The notes: generated by a model not told the origin, from the sequence alone. DNA of 64,000 bases from Treponema bryantii (GCA_015061465.1 SUWN01000003.1:1-64000), one strand, 5' to 3'; shown: positions 17,143-27,584, counted from the stretch's first letter. Program-made: numbers and translations.

Positions 17143-19686
17143 ATGAAAAAGAAAGAACCAAAAAAACTCCAATATGAACCGAATCTTTCAAGTTACAAAT
17201 ATCTATTTTTACAAGCAGAAGATAGTTTTGCTGACATTTTAGAAATAAATTTAAACGATTGGTCTACCAAAAGATACGCGGTAGAAGAATCCGGAATCAG
17301 TAAATTTTATTTACAAAAATCATGGCCAGAAATTGCAAAGATTTTTTCCGATTGTTCAATTCCAGAAGATCGCAAAGAGTTGGAAGAATCGTTTAGTCAG
17401 GAATTCTTACAATCTTTAGATCCATTAAATAGACATTCTGTAACGTTCAGATGTAATTCAGAAAAATTAACAAAAAAAGAATTAAAATGGTTTAGCGCAA
17501 AAATAAAAACAACTTGGACAGATACAAATAAAATTGCGACTATTTTTATTAAGGACATTACTCTTGAAGAAGAAAATCGTCAAAAAATGCGTGAATCTTC
17601 TGAAAAAGACAGCGTTACTCAATTACCAAATAAATTAAAATTTGAAGAAAAAGTAAATTCTGTTTATAAAAATTTAAATTCATGTGGAATCATCATCTTT
17701 GAAATTGGAAACTTAGATTTCTACATGAATATTTACGGTAAAAAAGTTGGAGAAATAGTTCTAAATAAATTTGCTGATGCAATTCACTCTGCTATTTCAA
17801 AAGATATAGATATTTACAAATATTCAGAAAAAGAAATTTTAATAATTGGATGTAATGTAAAAGATTATGATTCTAGGCTTGTTTTTGATTTAATTGCAGA
17901 ACGAATTGAACACATAAAAGAAACTGAAAATCTCAATTTGGTTATTTATTCAGGAAAATCATTTGCAAATAAACCTTTTAATATAGATGAATTGATTCAA
18001 AATGCACGGAATGAAGTAAAAAAAGACAAAATAAAAAACAGAATTGATTCTGATAACAAAAATTATCTTCAAAATGTCTTTTTTAAAAATCGTTTGGAAA
18101 AATTCCGTCGTTACCTAACAGAAATTTATTTAGTACTTGATGAAATAGATTTATTTGAAGATACTTTTTTGAGTCTTTTGCGCGTAGAAGATTCTTTTAA
18201 ACTCGCTTACAACTTAAAAGGAACTTTTTCTAGTTCCGTACGAATTTTTGCAGAAAATAATCTATCAGAAAAATACGTAAAACCTTATGTCAATTTTTGT
18301 TCTTTAGAAAATATTTCAGAATCATTAAAAAAAGAAAAATTTATAGAATTTATTTATGAAATGAAAGATCAAACTTTGGAAAATCCATGGCGAAAAGTTA
18401 TATTCAAAGTTGCAGAATGGAAAGATAAACGTCCATACAAAATCATTATGGCGCATTCTCTTGTTGATAAAAAATTCACGCAAGAATTACAAAATCAAAA
18501 AATCATTCAAGACGCTTATCTGTATGCAGAAAAAGCAAACGCTACAAAAACTGAATTTCTAGCAAGAATAAGTCATGACATTCGTACTCCATTGATTTCG
18601 ATTTTGGGTTCAACAAATATCGCACAAATTAATATTAATGATAAAGAAAAAGTAATTGATTGTCTAAATAAAATTTCGCAAGCATCAAATCAACTTCTTT
18701 CTCTAGTAAATGACCTTTTAGATTATAATAAAATTGAGTCAGATTCAGAAAAAGTAAATTCTGAACTTTTAGATTTGAACGAATTAATTCAATCAAACAT
18801 CGATATTTTGCAACCATTGGCAATAGAAAAAAAGCAATCTCTTTCTGTTAATTCTACGCTCAAATTTCCTCTAATTTATTCTGACAAATCAAAATTGAAT
18901 GAAATTGTAACAAATCTTGTTGGAAATGCTATTAAATATACGCAAGAAAAAGGAAAAATCCAAGTTACACTTCAACAATTTGATACGGACAGACCAAACA
19001 GAAAATTTATTGAAATTATTGTAAAAGATAACGGAAGAGGAATGTCTAAAGAATTCCAAAAGGATTTGTTCAAACCCTTTGCTCGTGAAAAAAAAGATTA
19101 TGTTGAATCAACAACGGGTTCTGGACTTGGAATGACAATTATTCAAAATTTGGTCAGATTATTGAACGGAACAATCACATATAAATCACAATTGCGTAAA
19201 GGAACAACATTTATTATTTCATTCCCCGCTTATGCTCAAATAGAAAACATTCCAAACAAAAAAGCAGAAGAAACAGAAGATTTCTCTTCTAAATTTATTG
19301 GAAAACAACTTTTGCTTGTAGAAGATAATCAGATAAATGCGGAAATTGCAAAAGAATTAATTTCTTTAGCAGGTCCATCTGTAAAAATTGCAAAAGATGG
19401 AGAAACAGCTTTACACATTATAAACACTTCTCCCGAATACACTTTTGACCTTATTTTGATGGATATTCAAATGCCGGGTCTAGATGGTTACGAAACAACA
19501 AAATTAATTAGAAAAATTGGTAGTGATTATGCAAAAAATATTCCGATTATTGCGCTTACAGCAAACACATTTGCAACAATTGATGCAAAAGCTCGGCATT
19601 GCGGAATGAACGATATAATCGTAAAACCAATAGAATTAGAAAAATTGACAAAACTTTTTCATAAATTTTTTAATAAAAGGATGTAG
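17143..19686 (+). CDS. Hybrid sensor histidine kinase with degenerate GGDEF domain and C-terminal receiver
   Basis: 847 residues, no transmembrane helix seen, so cytoplasmic. Order: N-terminal sensor (about 1-150); a GGDEF-like domain (about 155-300) opening DSVTQLPNKLKFEEKV but with SEKEI where GG(D/E)EF should be, so not a diguanylate cyclase; a second sensor region (about 310-455); HisKA with H478 in ARISHDIRTP; HATPase with DNGRGMSKEF and TGSGLGMTII; REC with the phospho-acceptor D774 in LILMDIQMPGLDGYE and VKPIE. It starts an operon with an REC-HD-GYP protein and an Hpt protein, so phosphate could pass H478 to D774 to the separate Hpt. The signal is unknown. Confidence 0.9.
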   Translation: MKKKEPKKLQYEPNLSSYKYLFLQAEDSFADILEINLNDWSTKRYAVEESGISKFYLQKSWPEIAKIFSDCSIPEDRKELEESFSQEFLQSLDPLNRHSVTFRCNSEKLTKKELKWFSAKIKTTWTDTNKIATIFIKDITLEEENRQKMRESSEKDSVTQLPNKLKFEEKVNSVYKNLNSCGIIIFEIGNLDFYMNIYGKKVGEIVLNKFADAIHSAISKDIDIYKYSEKEILIIGCNVKDYDSRLVFDLIAERIEHIKETENLNLVIYSGKSFANKPFNIDELIQNARNEVKKDKIKNRIDSDNKNYLQNVFFKNRLEKFRRYLTEIYLVLDEIDLFEDTFLSLLRVEDSFKLAYNLKGTFSSSVRIFAENNLSEKYVKPYVNFCSLENISESLKKEKFIEFIYEMKDQTLENPWRKVIFKVAEWKDKRPYKIIMAHSLVDKKFTQELQNQKIIQDAYLYAEKANATKTEFLARISHDIRTPLISILGSTNIAQININDKEKVIDCLNKISQASNQLLSLVNDLLDYNKIESDSEKVNSELLDLNELIQSNIDILQPLAIEKKQSLSVNSTLKFPLIYSDKSKLNEIVTNLVGNAIKYTQEKGKIQVTLQQFDTDRPNRKFIEIIVKDNGRGMSKEFQKDLFKPFAREKKDYVESTTGSGLGMTIIQNLVRLLNGTITYKSQLRKGTTFIISFPAYAQIENIPNKKAEETEDFSSKFIGKQLLLVEDNQINAEIAKELISLAGPSVKIAKDGETALHIINTSPEYTFDLILMDIQMPGLDGYETTKLIRKIGSDYAKNIPIIALTANTFATIDAKARHCGMNDIIVKPIELEKLTKLFHKFFNKRM

Positions 19687-19690
19687 CTTC

Positions 19691-21226
19691 ATGGATAAAA
19701 CTTATAAAACCCTTTCAAAAATTACAAAAATTCTTTTAGTAGACGATTCTCTTATTAACCGTGCGTTATTAACAGATATTTTAAGTGATGAATATACAAT
19801 CGTCGAAGCAGAAAATGGAAAAACCGCGATAAAAATTATTCAGGAAGATTACAATGAATTGTCATTAATTTTGCTAGATTTATCTATGCCAGAAGTTGAC
19901 GGTTACGAAGTTCTAAAATTTTTAAACGAATCTGATTATATTAAAAACCTTCCTGTTATTATTATTTCTGCGGAAACGTCGCCAGAAAAAATAAAAGAAG
20001 CGTACGAACTTGGTGCAACAGATTTTATTTCGCGTCCGTTTGATAGTTTTATTGTTCACAAACGAATTAGTAACACAATTTTGTTGTACAATAAGCAAAA
20101 AAATCTTGTAAACATGGTTGTAAATCAAATTTCAAAAAATCAAAAAGACAATAATTTGATGGTTGCCATTTTGAGCCAACTTGTTGAATTTAGAAACGGC
20201 GAAAGTGGTTTACATGTTCAAAATATCAGAAAAATTACAAAATTATTGCTGACAAAACTTATTCAAAAAACAGATAAATATAAAATCACAGAAGATGATA
20301 TTTCTATGATTTGTTTAGCAAGTGCGTTGCATGATATTGGGAAAATTACAATTCCAGATGAAATTTTGAATAAACCGGGAAAACTTACAGACGATGAATT
20401 TTCAGTTATAAAAAAACACTCTGCAGCAGGTGCTGATTTACTAAATTCACTTGTTTCTATGCAAAACGAACCTCTTATTAAAATTGCGACTGAAATTTGT
20501 AGATGGCACCACGAACGATACGACGGTTGTGGTTATCCTGACAAATTATCTGGCGATAGTATTCCAATTAGTGTTCAAGTTGTTGCAATTGCCGATGTTT
20601 TTGATGCATTAACAAGCAAACGTTGTTATAAAAAAGCTTACGAACCACAAAAAGCACTAAAAATGATTTTAGAAGGAGAATGTGGTTCGTTTAATCCTCT
20701 TCTTTTGGAATGTTTGATTGAATTATCAGATGAAATTTGTAAATCTGTAAAAGAACCTATAACAGATAGTCTAGAAGCCGAAGATAAAACTTTATTAAAT
20801 CAAAAAGCGGTTGCAAAAGCAAATTCCTTCTCAGATTTAACGGATACTTTGGAACAACTTTCTACTGCAAAAACAAAAATTGAATTCCTAACAGAAAATA
20901 TTGATGAAATTGTTTTTTCTTACAATAAAAAACATCAATTAATCAAATTTTCTAAAAATGCTGCAAAACTTCTTAATTTACCAGAAGCGACATTCCAACA
21001 TCCTTTAGATAACAAAGAACTTTTGCAAGTTATAAACGAAGATTTTGCAGCAAAAATTATTACAAACGCAAGAAATTTATCACCAGAAAAACCACGTTTT
21101 GAAATGGATTGTTCAATTTTAATTCAAAATGAACTAAAACAAATGCACATACAAGGACTTGGAATTTTCTCGGTAGAAAATTCAGACGAATATTCAGATT
21201 TTATTTGTATTATGACAAAAAAATAA
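19691..21226 (+). CDS. Response regulator with HD-GYP cyclic-di-GMP phosphodiesterase domain
   Basis: 511 residues. The REC domain (10-130) has the acidic pair in LLVDDSLINR, D63 in LILLDLSMPE and Lys-type RPFD at the end. HD-GYP (about 155-340) is intact: H214-D215 in ALHDIGKITIPDEIL, and H273-H274-E275-R276 in HHERYDGCGYP, then VQVVAIADVFDALTSKRCYK. It should hydrolyse c-di-GMP when phosphorylated. A PAS-like C-terminal domain (about 390-505) is extra. It begins 4 bp after the kinase stop codon, which indicates a direct partner of that kinase. Confidence 0.92.
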   Translation: MDKTYKTLSKITKILLVDDSLINRALLTDILSDEYTIVEAENGKTAIKIIQEDYNELSLILLDLSMPEVDGYEVLKFLNESDYIKNLPVIIISAETSPEKIKEAYELGATDFISRPFDSFIVHKRISNTILLYNKQKNLVNMVVNQISKNQKDNNLMVAILSQLVEFRNGESGLHVQNIRKITKLLLTKLIQKTDKYKITEDDISMICLASALHDIGKITIPDEILNKPGKLTDDEFSVIKKHSAAGADLLNSLVSMQNEPLIKIATEICRWHHERYDGCGYPDKLSGDSIPISVQVVAIADVFDALTSKRCYKKAYEPQKALKMILEGECGSFNPLLLECLIELSDEICKSVKEPITDSLEAEDKTLLNQKAVAKANSFSDLTDTLEQLSTAKTKIEFLTENIDEIVFSYNKKHQLIKFSKNAAKLLNLPEATFQHPLDNKELLQVINEDFAAKIITNARNLSPEKPRFEMDCSILIQNELKQMHIQGLGIFSVENSDEYSDFICIMTKK

Positions 21227-21244
21227 TTGAGGAGAAATTTTATT

Positions 21245-21613
21245 ATGACATTACAAGTATTATTTCAAAAATTGGGTTCAAGTTATGATGATATCCTTTG
21301 CCGACTAGTATCAGAAGAAAGAATTATTAAATTCCTTAAAATGTTTTTACAAGATGATAGTTATGCCCAACTAAAAGAAAGCTTACAAAACAACGATATT
21401 GTAAATTCATTTATTTATGCACATAACATAAAAGGAATCTGCCAAAATTTAAATTTTCCACTTTTGGCGTCTTCATCTTCTGAATTAACAGAACAATTAA
21501 GAAAAGAAAACGTTCACAATTTTTCCATGAACGATTTTTTAAAAACTTTTGAAAAAGTAACAATTGATTACAACAACACAATAAATTACATAAAAGAATT
21601 TTTTGGCGAGTAA
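21245..21613 (+). CDS. Hpt-domain phosphotransfer protein
   Basis: 122 residues from the ATG at 21245, which has a GAGGAG ribosome binding site at 21229-21234; an earlier TTG at 21227 is unlikely as the start. The protein is helical with the Hpt signature at H60 (YAHNIKGICQNLNF), where the family reads AHxLKG. Hpt proteins carry phosphate between a hybrid kinase receiver and an output regulator. It is the third gene of the operon, so it probably links D774 of the kinase with D63 of the HD-GYP regulator. Confidence 0.82.
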   Translation: MTLQVLFQKLGSSYDDILCRLVSEERIIKFLKMFLQDDSYAQLKESLQNNDIVNSFIYAHNIKGICQNLNFPLLASSSSELTEQLRKENVHNFSMNDFLKTFEKVTIDYNNTINYIKEFFGE

Positions 21614-21637
21614 AAGAAACATATAAAGAATTTAGAG

Positions 21638-21680
21638 ATTGTCGTATCTTAACCAGACTTCGCTAGGTTAGTACGACAAT
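21638..21680. repeat. REP-like hairpin
   Basis: ATTGTCGTA (21638-21646) and TACGACAAT (21672-21680) pair perfectly. An inner TAACC/GGTTA pair continues the stem around a loop containing CTTCGCTA. It sits between the convergent Hpt and clpB genes. Confidence 0.6.
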
Positions 21681-21725
21681 GACATTTTAACCTTTTTAGG
21701 CATCCCCATGACAGTTTTTGGAGGC

Positions 21726-21801
21726 ATGATCCCCGGTTCAAGAAATGATCCCCGGTTCAAGAAATGATCCCCGGCTCAAGGCATGATCCCCGGCTCAAGG
21801 C
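21726..21801. repeat. Four tandem 19-bp repeats
   Basis: Units begin at 21726, 21745, 21764 and 21783, each ATGATCCCCGG(T/C)TCAAG plus two bases. They are followed by a complementary-sense segment containing GAGGATGACAG. There is no unique spacer between units, so this is not a CRISPR array. Confidence 0.8.
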
Positions 21802-21806
21802 CGAGG

Positions 21807-21855
21807 ATGACAGGCACATTGGTGGGGATGACAGGCACATGGGTGGGGATGACAA
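21807..21855. repeat. 21-bp tandem repeat
   Basis: Two full units of ATGACAGGCACAT(T/G)GGTGGGG start at 21807 and 21828, and a partial third starts at 21849. They are directly adjacent to the 19-bp repeats, and together these are much more G/C-rich than the surrounding DNA. Confidence 0.75.
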
Positions 21856-21868
21856 GTCTGGAGCGGGG

Positions 21869-24451
21869 TTAATTAAATATCAATTCATCTTTGGTTGCTG
21901 TGATTGCAATTGTTGTTCCGTTTAGGATTTTTCCAGATAAAAGCTCTTTTGCAAGAGGATTTTCTACGTAGGTTTGAATTGCACGTTTTACAGGTCTTGC
22001 GCCCATTGCTGGCTCGTAACCTTTTTCTACAAGAAAATCAATTGCATTTTCATCAAAATTAAGATTGATTCTTCTATCCGCCAATCTTGCAGCAACTTTT
22101 TCAAGCTGATTTTTTACAATTTCTTTTATAAAATCTTTGCTTAATTGCTGGAACATTACAATTTCATCAATTCTGTTTAAAAATTCAGGTCTGAATGTCT
22201 GTTTTAAAAGCAAATCGATGCTACCTTTCAACGAATCTAATTTTTCTTGAGTGTCAGCTTCCAAAATTAAATCGCTACCAAGATTGCTTGTCATAATAAT
22301 GATTGTGTTTTTAAAATCGACAATTCTACCCTGCCCGTCTGTTAATCTTCCATCGTCCAAAACTTGGAGCAAAACGTTGAATACATCAGGATGCGCTTTT
22401 TCTACTTCGTCAAACAAAATTACGCTGTAAGGACGACGACGAACCGCCTCTGTAAGTTGGCCGCCTTCTTCATAACCAACGTATCCTGGAGGCGAACCAA
22501 TTAATCTTGTAACACTGAATTTTTCCATATATTCGGACATGTCAATTCGTGTAAGAGATTTTTCGTCGTTGAATAAAAAGTCAGCAAGGGTTTTTGCAAG
22601 TTCAGTTTTTCCGACCCCTGTTGGACCTATGAACATAAAAGTTCCAAGTGGTTTATTTGGGTCACTTAATCCAGAACGATTTCTACGGATTGCATCACTT
22701 ACAACTTGAACTGCGTTATTTTGACCAATTACCCTTTTGTGAAGAACATTTTCCAATTCAAGATATTTTTGTTTTTCGCCAGCCATCATTTTGCTCACAG
22801 GAATTCCTGTCCAAGAACTGACAACTTTTGCAATATCTTCTTCTGTAACCGCTTGCCTTAATAAAGAAATCTTTCCACTATCTTCTTTTTCAGATTCATT
22901 TTTTACTGCTTCGTCAAGTTTTTTTTCTAATTCAGGAATTACACTATATTTTAATTCAGCAGCTTTTTCTAAATTTCCTTCGCGAGTATATTTTTCTTGA
23001 TTGAATCTTGCAGTTTCCAATTCTTCTTTTAGTTTGCGTCCTAAATCGATGCTGTTTTTTTCATTTTGCCATTGCATTTTCATAACATCGCGAGTATTAC
23101 AAAGTTCCGAAAGTTCTTTTTCTAATTTTTCCAAACGTTCTTTACTTGCGCTGTCAGATTCTTTGCTCAATGATTGTTTTTCAATTTGAAGCTGAAGAAT
23201 TTTTCGTTCAATTTGGTCAAGTTCAGTTGGTTGGCTTTCAATTTCCATTTTTAAACGACTTGCTGCTTCATCTACCAAATCGATTGCTTTATCTGGCATA
23301 AATCTATTTGTGATATAGCGATTGCTCAACGTTGCAGCGGCTACAAGTGCTTCATCATCAATTCTAACCCCGTGATGGATTTCGTATTTTTCGCGTAAAC
23401 CTCGTAGAATTGCAATTGTATCTTCTACACTTGGTTCACCACAATAAACTTGTTGAAAACGACGTTCCAAAGCGGCATCTTTTTCTATATATTTGCGGTA
23501 TTCATCCAAAGTTGTCGCCCCAATCGCTCTAAGTTCACCACGAGCAAGAGCTGGTTTGAGCAAATTAGATGCGTCCATTGAACCTTCTGAAGCGCCTGCA
23601 CCAACCAATGTATGAAGTTCATCAATAAACAAAATGATTTGACCTTCAGATTTTTGAACTTCGTTTATCAAAGCTTTTAATCGCTCTTCAAATTCACCGC
23701 GGAATTTTGCGCCAGCGACAAGACTTCCTAAATCCAATGCAAGTAAACGTTTATTTTTTAAACTTTCAGGAACGTCGCCCACACTAATACGACGAGCAAG
23801 CCCTTCTACAATCGCAGTTTTACCAACACCCGGTTCTCCAATAATTACAGGATTATTTTTTGTACGACGACACAAAACTTGCATAACACGTCTAATTTCT
23901 TCATCACGTCCAATTACAGGGTCAATTTTATCTTGACGAGCAAGCGCTGTTAAATCTTTTGTATATTTTTCTAAAGTGCGAGTTTTGCTTTCTGGATCAT
24001 TTGAATCAACAGTTTGATTTCCGCGTACAGATTTTAGTGCATCAATAATTGATTTATGATTAATTCCTTTTGATTTTAAAATATCGTTTGCTTTATCATC
24101 ACATTCGCTGATTGCTAAAAGTAAATGTTCGGTAGATAAATATTGATCTTTTAAATTGGACATTTCTTTTTCTGCTTTTGCCAAAACTTTTTGCATATTG
24201 CTAGAAAAATAAACTTGGGCAGAACCTTGAACTTTTGGAAGAGAAATAATTAATTCATTTACTGATTTTTGTAAATCGGCACAAGAAACTCCAATCCGTT
24301 CTACAAGAGGCGGAACAATTCCATCTTCTTGTTGTAAAAGCGCCATTAAAACGTGCGAAACTCCAATTTCAGGAGAATCATTCTTTAACGCAATTGATGA
24401 TGCATCTTGGAGCGCTTCTTGAGTTTTTATAGTAAAATTTTCGTAAGCCAT
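21869..24451 (-). CDS. clpB: ATP-dependent chaperone ClpB (Hsp100 disaggregase)
   Basis: 860 residues, normal for ClpB. Order: Clp N-domain repeats (1-145); NBD1 with Walker A GEPGVGKT near 205 and Walker B FIDELH; the long coiled-coil M-domain (about 400-520), which separates ClpB from ClpA/ClpC; NBD2 with GPTGVGKT near 605 and [33 protein letters not shown]-terminal D2-small domain. It extracts proteins from aggregates with DnaK. No ClpP-binding loop is evident. No CIRCE element was noticed upstream. Confidence 0.97.
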   Translation of the reverse strand: MAYENFTIKTQEALQDASSIALKNDSPEIGVSHVLMALLQQEDGIVPPLVERIGVSCADLQKSVNELIISLPKVQGSAQVYFSSNMQKVLAKAEKEMSNLKDQYLSTEHLLLAISECDDKANDILKSKGINHKSIIDALKSVRGNQTVDSNDPESKTRTLEKYTKDLTALARQDKIDPVIGRDEEIRRVMQVLCRRTKNNPVIIGEPGVGKTAIVEGLARRISVGDVPESLKNKRLLALDLGSLVAGAKFRGEFEERLKALINEVQKSEGQIILFIDELHTLVGAGASEGSMDASNLLKPALARGELRAIGATTLDEYRKYIEKDAALERRFQQVYCGEPSVEDTIAILRGLREKYEIHHGVRIDDEALVAAATLSNRYITNRFMPDKAIDLVDEAASRLKMEIESQPTELDQIERKILQLQIEKQSLSKESDSASKERLEKLEKELSELCNTRDVMKMQWQNEKNSIDLGRKLKEELETARFNQEKYTREGNLEKAAELKYSVIPELEKKLDEAVKNESEKEDSGKISLLRQAVTEEDIAKVVSSWTGIPVSKMMAGEKQKYLELENVLHKRVIGQNNAVQVVSDAIRRNRSGLSDPNKPLGTFMFIGPTGVGKTELAKTLADFLFNDEKSLTRIDMSEYMEKFSVTRLIGSPPGYVGYEEGGQLTEAVRRRPYSVILFDEVEKAHPDVFNVLLQVLDDGRLTDGQGRIVDFKNTIIIMTSNLGSDLILEADTQEKLDSLKGSIDLLLKQTFRPEFLNRIDEIVMFQQLSKDFIKEIVKNQLEKVAARLADRRINLNFDENAIDFLVEKGYEPAMGARPVKRAIQTYVENPLAKELLSGKILNGTTIAITATKDELIFN

Positions 24452-24534
24452 AAAAATTCCCCCTATTTATGAATATGGATTAATTTATTACTAACAAAAA
24501 TAACTATAAAAACTCTAAAAAGCAACTTTTTTTA

Positions 24535-25368
24535 TTATTTTTCTAATCTAGAAACTAAATAAGGAATTGCTTTTTCAAATTTTGCGCCGTACCAGTGGTC
24601 ATCATCGCCCAAAGTATTTTTGATTGATTCAACAACAAAATCAGCAGCCAAACTTGCAGCTTCTAAAAGTGATTTTCCTCTACACAAAGCACCAACAACA
24701 ACAGAAGCGTAAATATCACCTGTTCCGTGCATTGAAACATCAAGTTTTTGTGTAAAATAATATTCAAAATCTTTTCCGTTAAAAGTAACACAACCTAATT
24801 TATCAGCTTCAAAACTTACACCAGTAATAATTACATTTTTTGCACCAAGACCGTACAAACCACGACATAAATCTTCAATATATGTTTTATCGTAACCGCT
24901 AGCAACATAAGGAACACCTAAAAGTAAAGATGCTTCAGTAAGATTTGGAATAAGAACGTCTGCTTTTGCACAAAGTTTTTTCATTTCGTTAGGAAAATCA
25001 TCGTCAAAACCAGCGTACAATTTTCCGTTGTCAGCCATTGCAGGATCAACAACTTTTAATGCATTTGGACGAGCAGTTTTTTCCATGATGTCCAAAATAT
25101 GTGGAATTTGAGATTTGCTTACATAACCAGTATAAAAAGCTGAAAAATCAATATTTTCTTTTTGCCAACGTTCCAAGATTTTTGGCATTTCATCTGTCAA
25201 ATCACAAAAAGTCCAACCAGAATAACCTTTTGCAGTGTGATTAGAAAGAACAGAACTTGGTAAAATTGCAGTTTCAATTCCACAAGCAGAAATAATTGGC
25301 AATGCTACAGTTAAAGAACATTGTCCCACACAAGAAATATCTTGAATTGTTAAAACACGTTTATCCAT
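24535..25368 (-). CDS. Pyridoxal/pyridoxamine kinase (PdxY/ThiD-like ribokinase superfamily)
   Basis: 277 residues. The start RVLTIQDISCVGQCSLTVALPI and LPSSVLSNHTAKG segment match PdxY/PdxK-type kinases. Later landmarks are KVVDPAMADNGKLY, DVLIPNLTEASLLLG and the C-terminal catalytic region MHGTGDIYASVVVGAL with the GTGD anion hole and catalytic Asp. It phosphorylates B6 vitamers to pyridoxal 5'-phosphate. It is divergent from a MocR/PdxR-like regulator, a frequent arrangement for B6 salvage genes that supports this function. Confidence 0.88.
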   Translation of the reverse strand: MDKRVLTIQDISCVGQCSLTVALPIISACGIETAILPSSVLSNHTAKGYSGWTFCDLTDEMPKILERWQKENIDFSAFYTGYVSKSQIPHILDIMEKTARPNALKVVDPAMADNGKLYAGFDDDFPNEMKKLCAKADVLIPNLTEASLLLGVPYVASGYDKTYIEDLCRGLYGLGAKNVIITGVSFEADKLGCVTFNGKDFEYYFTQKLDVSMHGTGDIYASVVVGALCRGKSLLEAASLAADFVVESIKNTLGDDDHWYGAKFEKAIPYLVSRLEK

Positions 25369-25462
25369 AAAAAACTCCCGAACATTTTATAAATAAAAAT
25401 ATATTTCATTTCTGGTATTATTCATATATCCATTTTTCATCTTTTTTGTTAATATCAGATTT

Positions 25463-26896
25463 ATGATTACGATTGATTTTGAAAAAAAAGGCAAATTTGG
25501 ATTAAGCGAATTCATTTATATTTCAATAAAAGAACAAATTCTAAACGGAAAATTAAATGCGAATTACAAACTTCCGTCCAAAAGAACATTTGCCGAACAT
25601 TTAGGTGTAAGCATAATCACAATTCAAAACGCATATAACCAACTCATTTGTGAAGGCTACATTTATTCACTAGAAAAAAAAGGATATTTTGTAACAGACA
25701 TTTCGTTAGAACCATCAATCAAACAAAATCACAAAAAAGACGTTATCAATCACGTAGAAACAAAAAAACAAAATGTAGAACTTAACAAAAAAGATGAAAT
25801 TATCATTGATTTTACAAACAATTCTACAAGCGTACAAAAATTTCCGTTCAATTTATGGGCGCATATTTTAAGACAAGTGTTAAATTCATCCGACGAAAAA
25901 TTACTTCAAAGAATTGACGCAAAAGGAATTTTTGAATTACGAAAAGCAATTTCTTCATATCTGTTGGAATTTAGAAATATGGATGTGAGCCCCGAACAAA
26001 TAATAATCGCTTCTGGAACTGAAACTTTGTACACAATTCTTTCACAATTATTGGATGAACAAACGATTTTTGCAGTAGAAAATCCAGGTTACCATAAGGT
26101 AGAAAAAATCTTTAGGATAAATCACAAAAATTGCTACCCTATTCAAATCGATGAGCAAGGAATCATCATTCAGGAATTAGAAAAATCAAAGGCAGAAGTT
26201 GTTCACGTTTGTCCAACTCATCATTTTCCCACAGGAATAATTATGCCAGTAAAAAGACGCTTAGAATTATTGACTTGGGCAGAAAATTCAAAAAATCACT
26301 ATATAATAGAAGATGATTACGACAGCGAATTCAGATTCAATGGAAAACCACTTCAAACATTATTTTCTTACGATAAAAACAACAAAGTAATTTATATAAA
26401 CACGTTTTCCAAAACACTTACGCCATCATTAAGAATAAGTTACATGATTTTACCACAACAATTGCTTGATTCATTCAACAAAAAACTTGGATTTTATTCG
26501 TGTACAGTTTCAGCATTTGAACAATTCGCACTCGCTAACTTTATAAACCAAGGATTTTTTGGAAAACACATTATCCGAATGAAAAACTATTACAGAAGTT
26601 TACGAAACGCATTGATTCAATCATTACAAAACAGCAAAATTGCGCCCAAAATTCAAATAAAAGAAGAAGATTCAGGACTTCATTTTTTGCTACAAATAGA
26701 TTCCATAAAAACAAAAGATGAATTACAAAAAGATTTATTATCGAAAGGAATAAAAATTTCATTATTGAGTGATTTTTATTATCCAGATTTAACAAAAAGC
26801 GATATTCAACAAGAAAAGATTTTTTTAATAAATTATTCGGGAATAAAAAAAGAACAGATTCCAATCTTTATAAAAAAATTAGAATCTGTTTTGTAA
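25463..26896 (+). CDS. MocR/PdxR-family transcriptional regulator (GntR HTH fused to aminotransferase fold)
   Basis: 477 residues. The N-terminal GntR winged helix (about 8-75) shows LSEFIYISIKEQILNGKL, LPSKRTFAEHLGVS and GYIYSLEKKGYF. The aminotransferase class I-like domain (about 100-477) shows ASGTETLYTILSQLL, HVCPTHHFPTGIIMP, EDDYDSEFRF and the PLP-lysine region YINTFSKTLTPSLRISYM. Such regulators sense PLP and control B6 genes. Divergence from the pyridoxal kinase gene across 94 bp suggests that gene is the target. The PLP Lys is present in SKTL. Confidence 0.9.
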   Translation: MITIDFEKKGKFGLSEFIYISIKEQILNGKLNANYKLPSKRTFAEHLGVSIITIQNAYNQLICEGYIYSLEKKGYFVTDISLEPSIKQNHKKDVINHVETKKQNVELNKKDEIIIDFTNNSTSVQKFPFNLWAHILRQVLNSSDEKLLQRIDAKGIFELRKAISSYLLEFRNMDVSPEQIIIASGTETLYTILSQLLDEQTIFAVENPGYHKVEKIFRINHKNCYPIQIDEQGIIIQELEKSKAEVVHVCPTHHFPTGIIMPVKRRLELLTWAENSKNHYIIEDDYDSEFRFNGKPLQTLFSYDKNNKVIYINTFSKTLTPSLRISYMILPQQLLDSFNKKLGFYSCTVSAFEQFALANFINQGFFGKHIIRMKNYYRSLRNALIQSLQNSKIAPKIQIKEEDSGLHFLLQIDSIKTKDELQKDLLSKGIKISLLSDFYYPDLTKSDIQQEKIFLINYSGIKKEQIPIFIKKLESVL

Positions 26897-26906
26897 AAAA
26901 GAAACT

Positions 26907-27584
26907 CTATCGTCTTCTTTTTGAGATAAAAATTAATCGGAATAAGTTTCCAATCGCTACTAATGCAGAAGCAACATAAGTCATTGCAGCAGCTTTTAGA
27001 ACTTTTTTTACACCACGCAATTCTTCATCAGAAAGAACATTGTATTGTTTTAAAATTTTGAGCGCTCTGTTCGATGCATTAAATTCAACAGGAAGAGTTA
27101 CAACATAAAAAAGAACTGAACCTGTAAAAAGCAAGATTCCAACGTTTATTAAAATTGGAAGACTCATGACAATTCCTGCAATTGCCAACAAAGGTCCGGC
27201 TTGTGACCCAAGATTTGCAACAGGAACTAAAAATCTTCTAAAATTCAACGGTCCGTATTTTTTGTTGTGTTGGATTGCGTGTCCAGTTTCGTGAGCTGCA
27301 ACTCCGATTGCCGCAATAGAAGTAGAATTATAAACTGAATCAGAAAGGCGCAAAACTTTTCCGCTTGGGTCATAATGGTCAGTCAAATTACCTGAAATTC
27401 TACCAAGTTTTACATCAGTAATACCATTTGCTTTTAGTAAAAAAGCCGCAGCTTGTGTTCCAGTGATATTTCGCTGACTCAATTTTTTGGAATATTTAGA
27501 AAATTTGGATTTAATTCCAAATTGCGCAAACAAAGAAAGAAGTAACGCTGGAACTACAAAAATAAGATAAGAATAATCGTACAT
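26907..27584 (-). CDS. YugP-family membrane zinc metallopeptidase
   Basis: 225 residues. Hydrophobic N-terminal segment (3-20), zincin motif GVAAHETGHAIQHNKKYGPLNFR near 92-114, then two transmembrane segments (about 120-165), a Glu/Asn-rich PVEFNASNRALKIL segment, and a final hydrophobic helix. This layout is the DUF232/YugP neutral zinc protease family of unknown substrate. It is convergent with the PdxR-like gene. Confidence 0.88.
   Translation of the reverse strand: MYDYSYLIFVVPALLLSLFAQFGIKSKFSKYSKKLSQRNITGTQAAAFLLKANGITDVKLGRISGNLTDHYDPSGKVLRLSDSVYNSTSIAAIGVAAHETGHAIQHNKKYGPLNFRRFLVPVANLGSQAGPLLAIAGIVMSLPILINVGILLFTGSVLFYVVTLPVEFNASNRALKILKQYNVLSDEELRGVKKVLKAAAMTYVASALVAIGNLFRLIFISKRRR

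Noticed and set aside
17143-19686. Active diguanylate cyclase
   Set aside because: The GGDEF motif is replaced by SEKEI, so catalysis is not expected.
21726-21855. CRISPR-like array
   Set aside because: The 19- and 21-bp units are directly adjacent with no unique spacers, and no cas genes are present.
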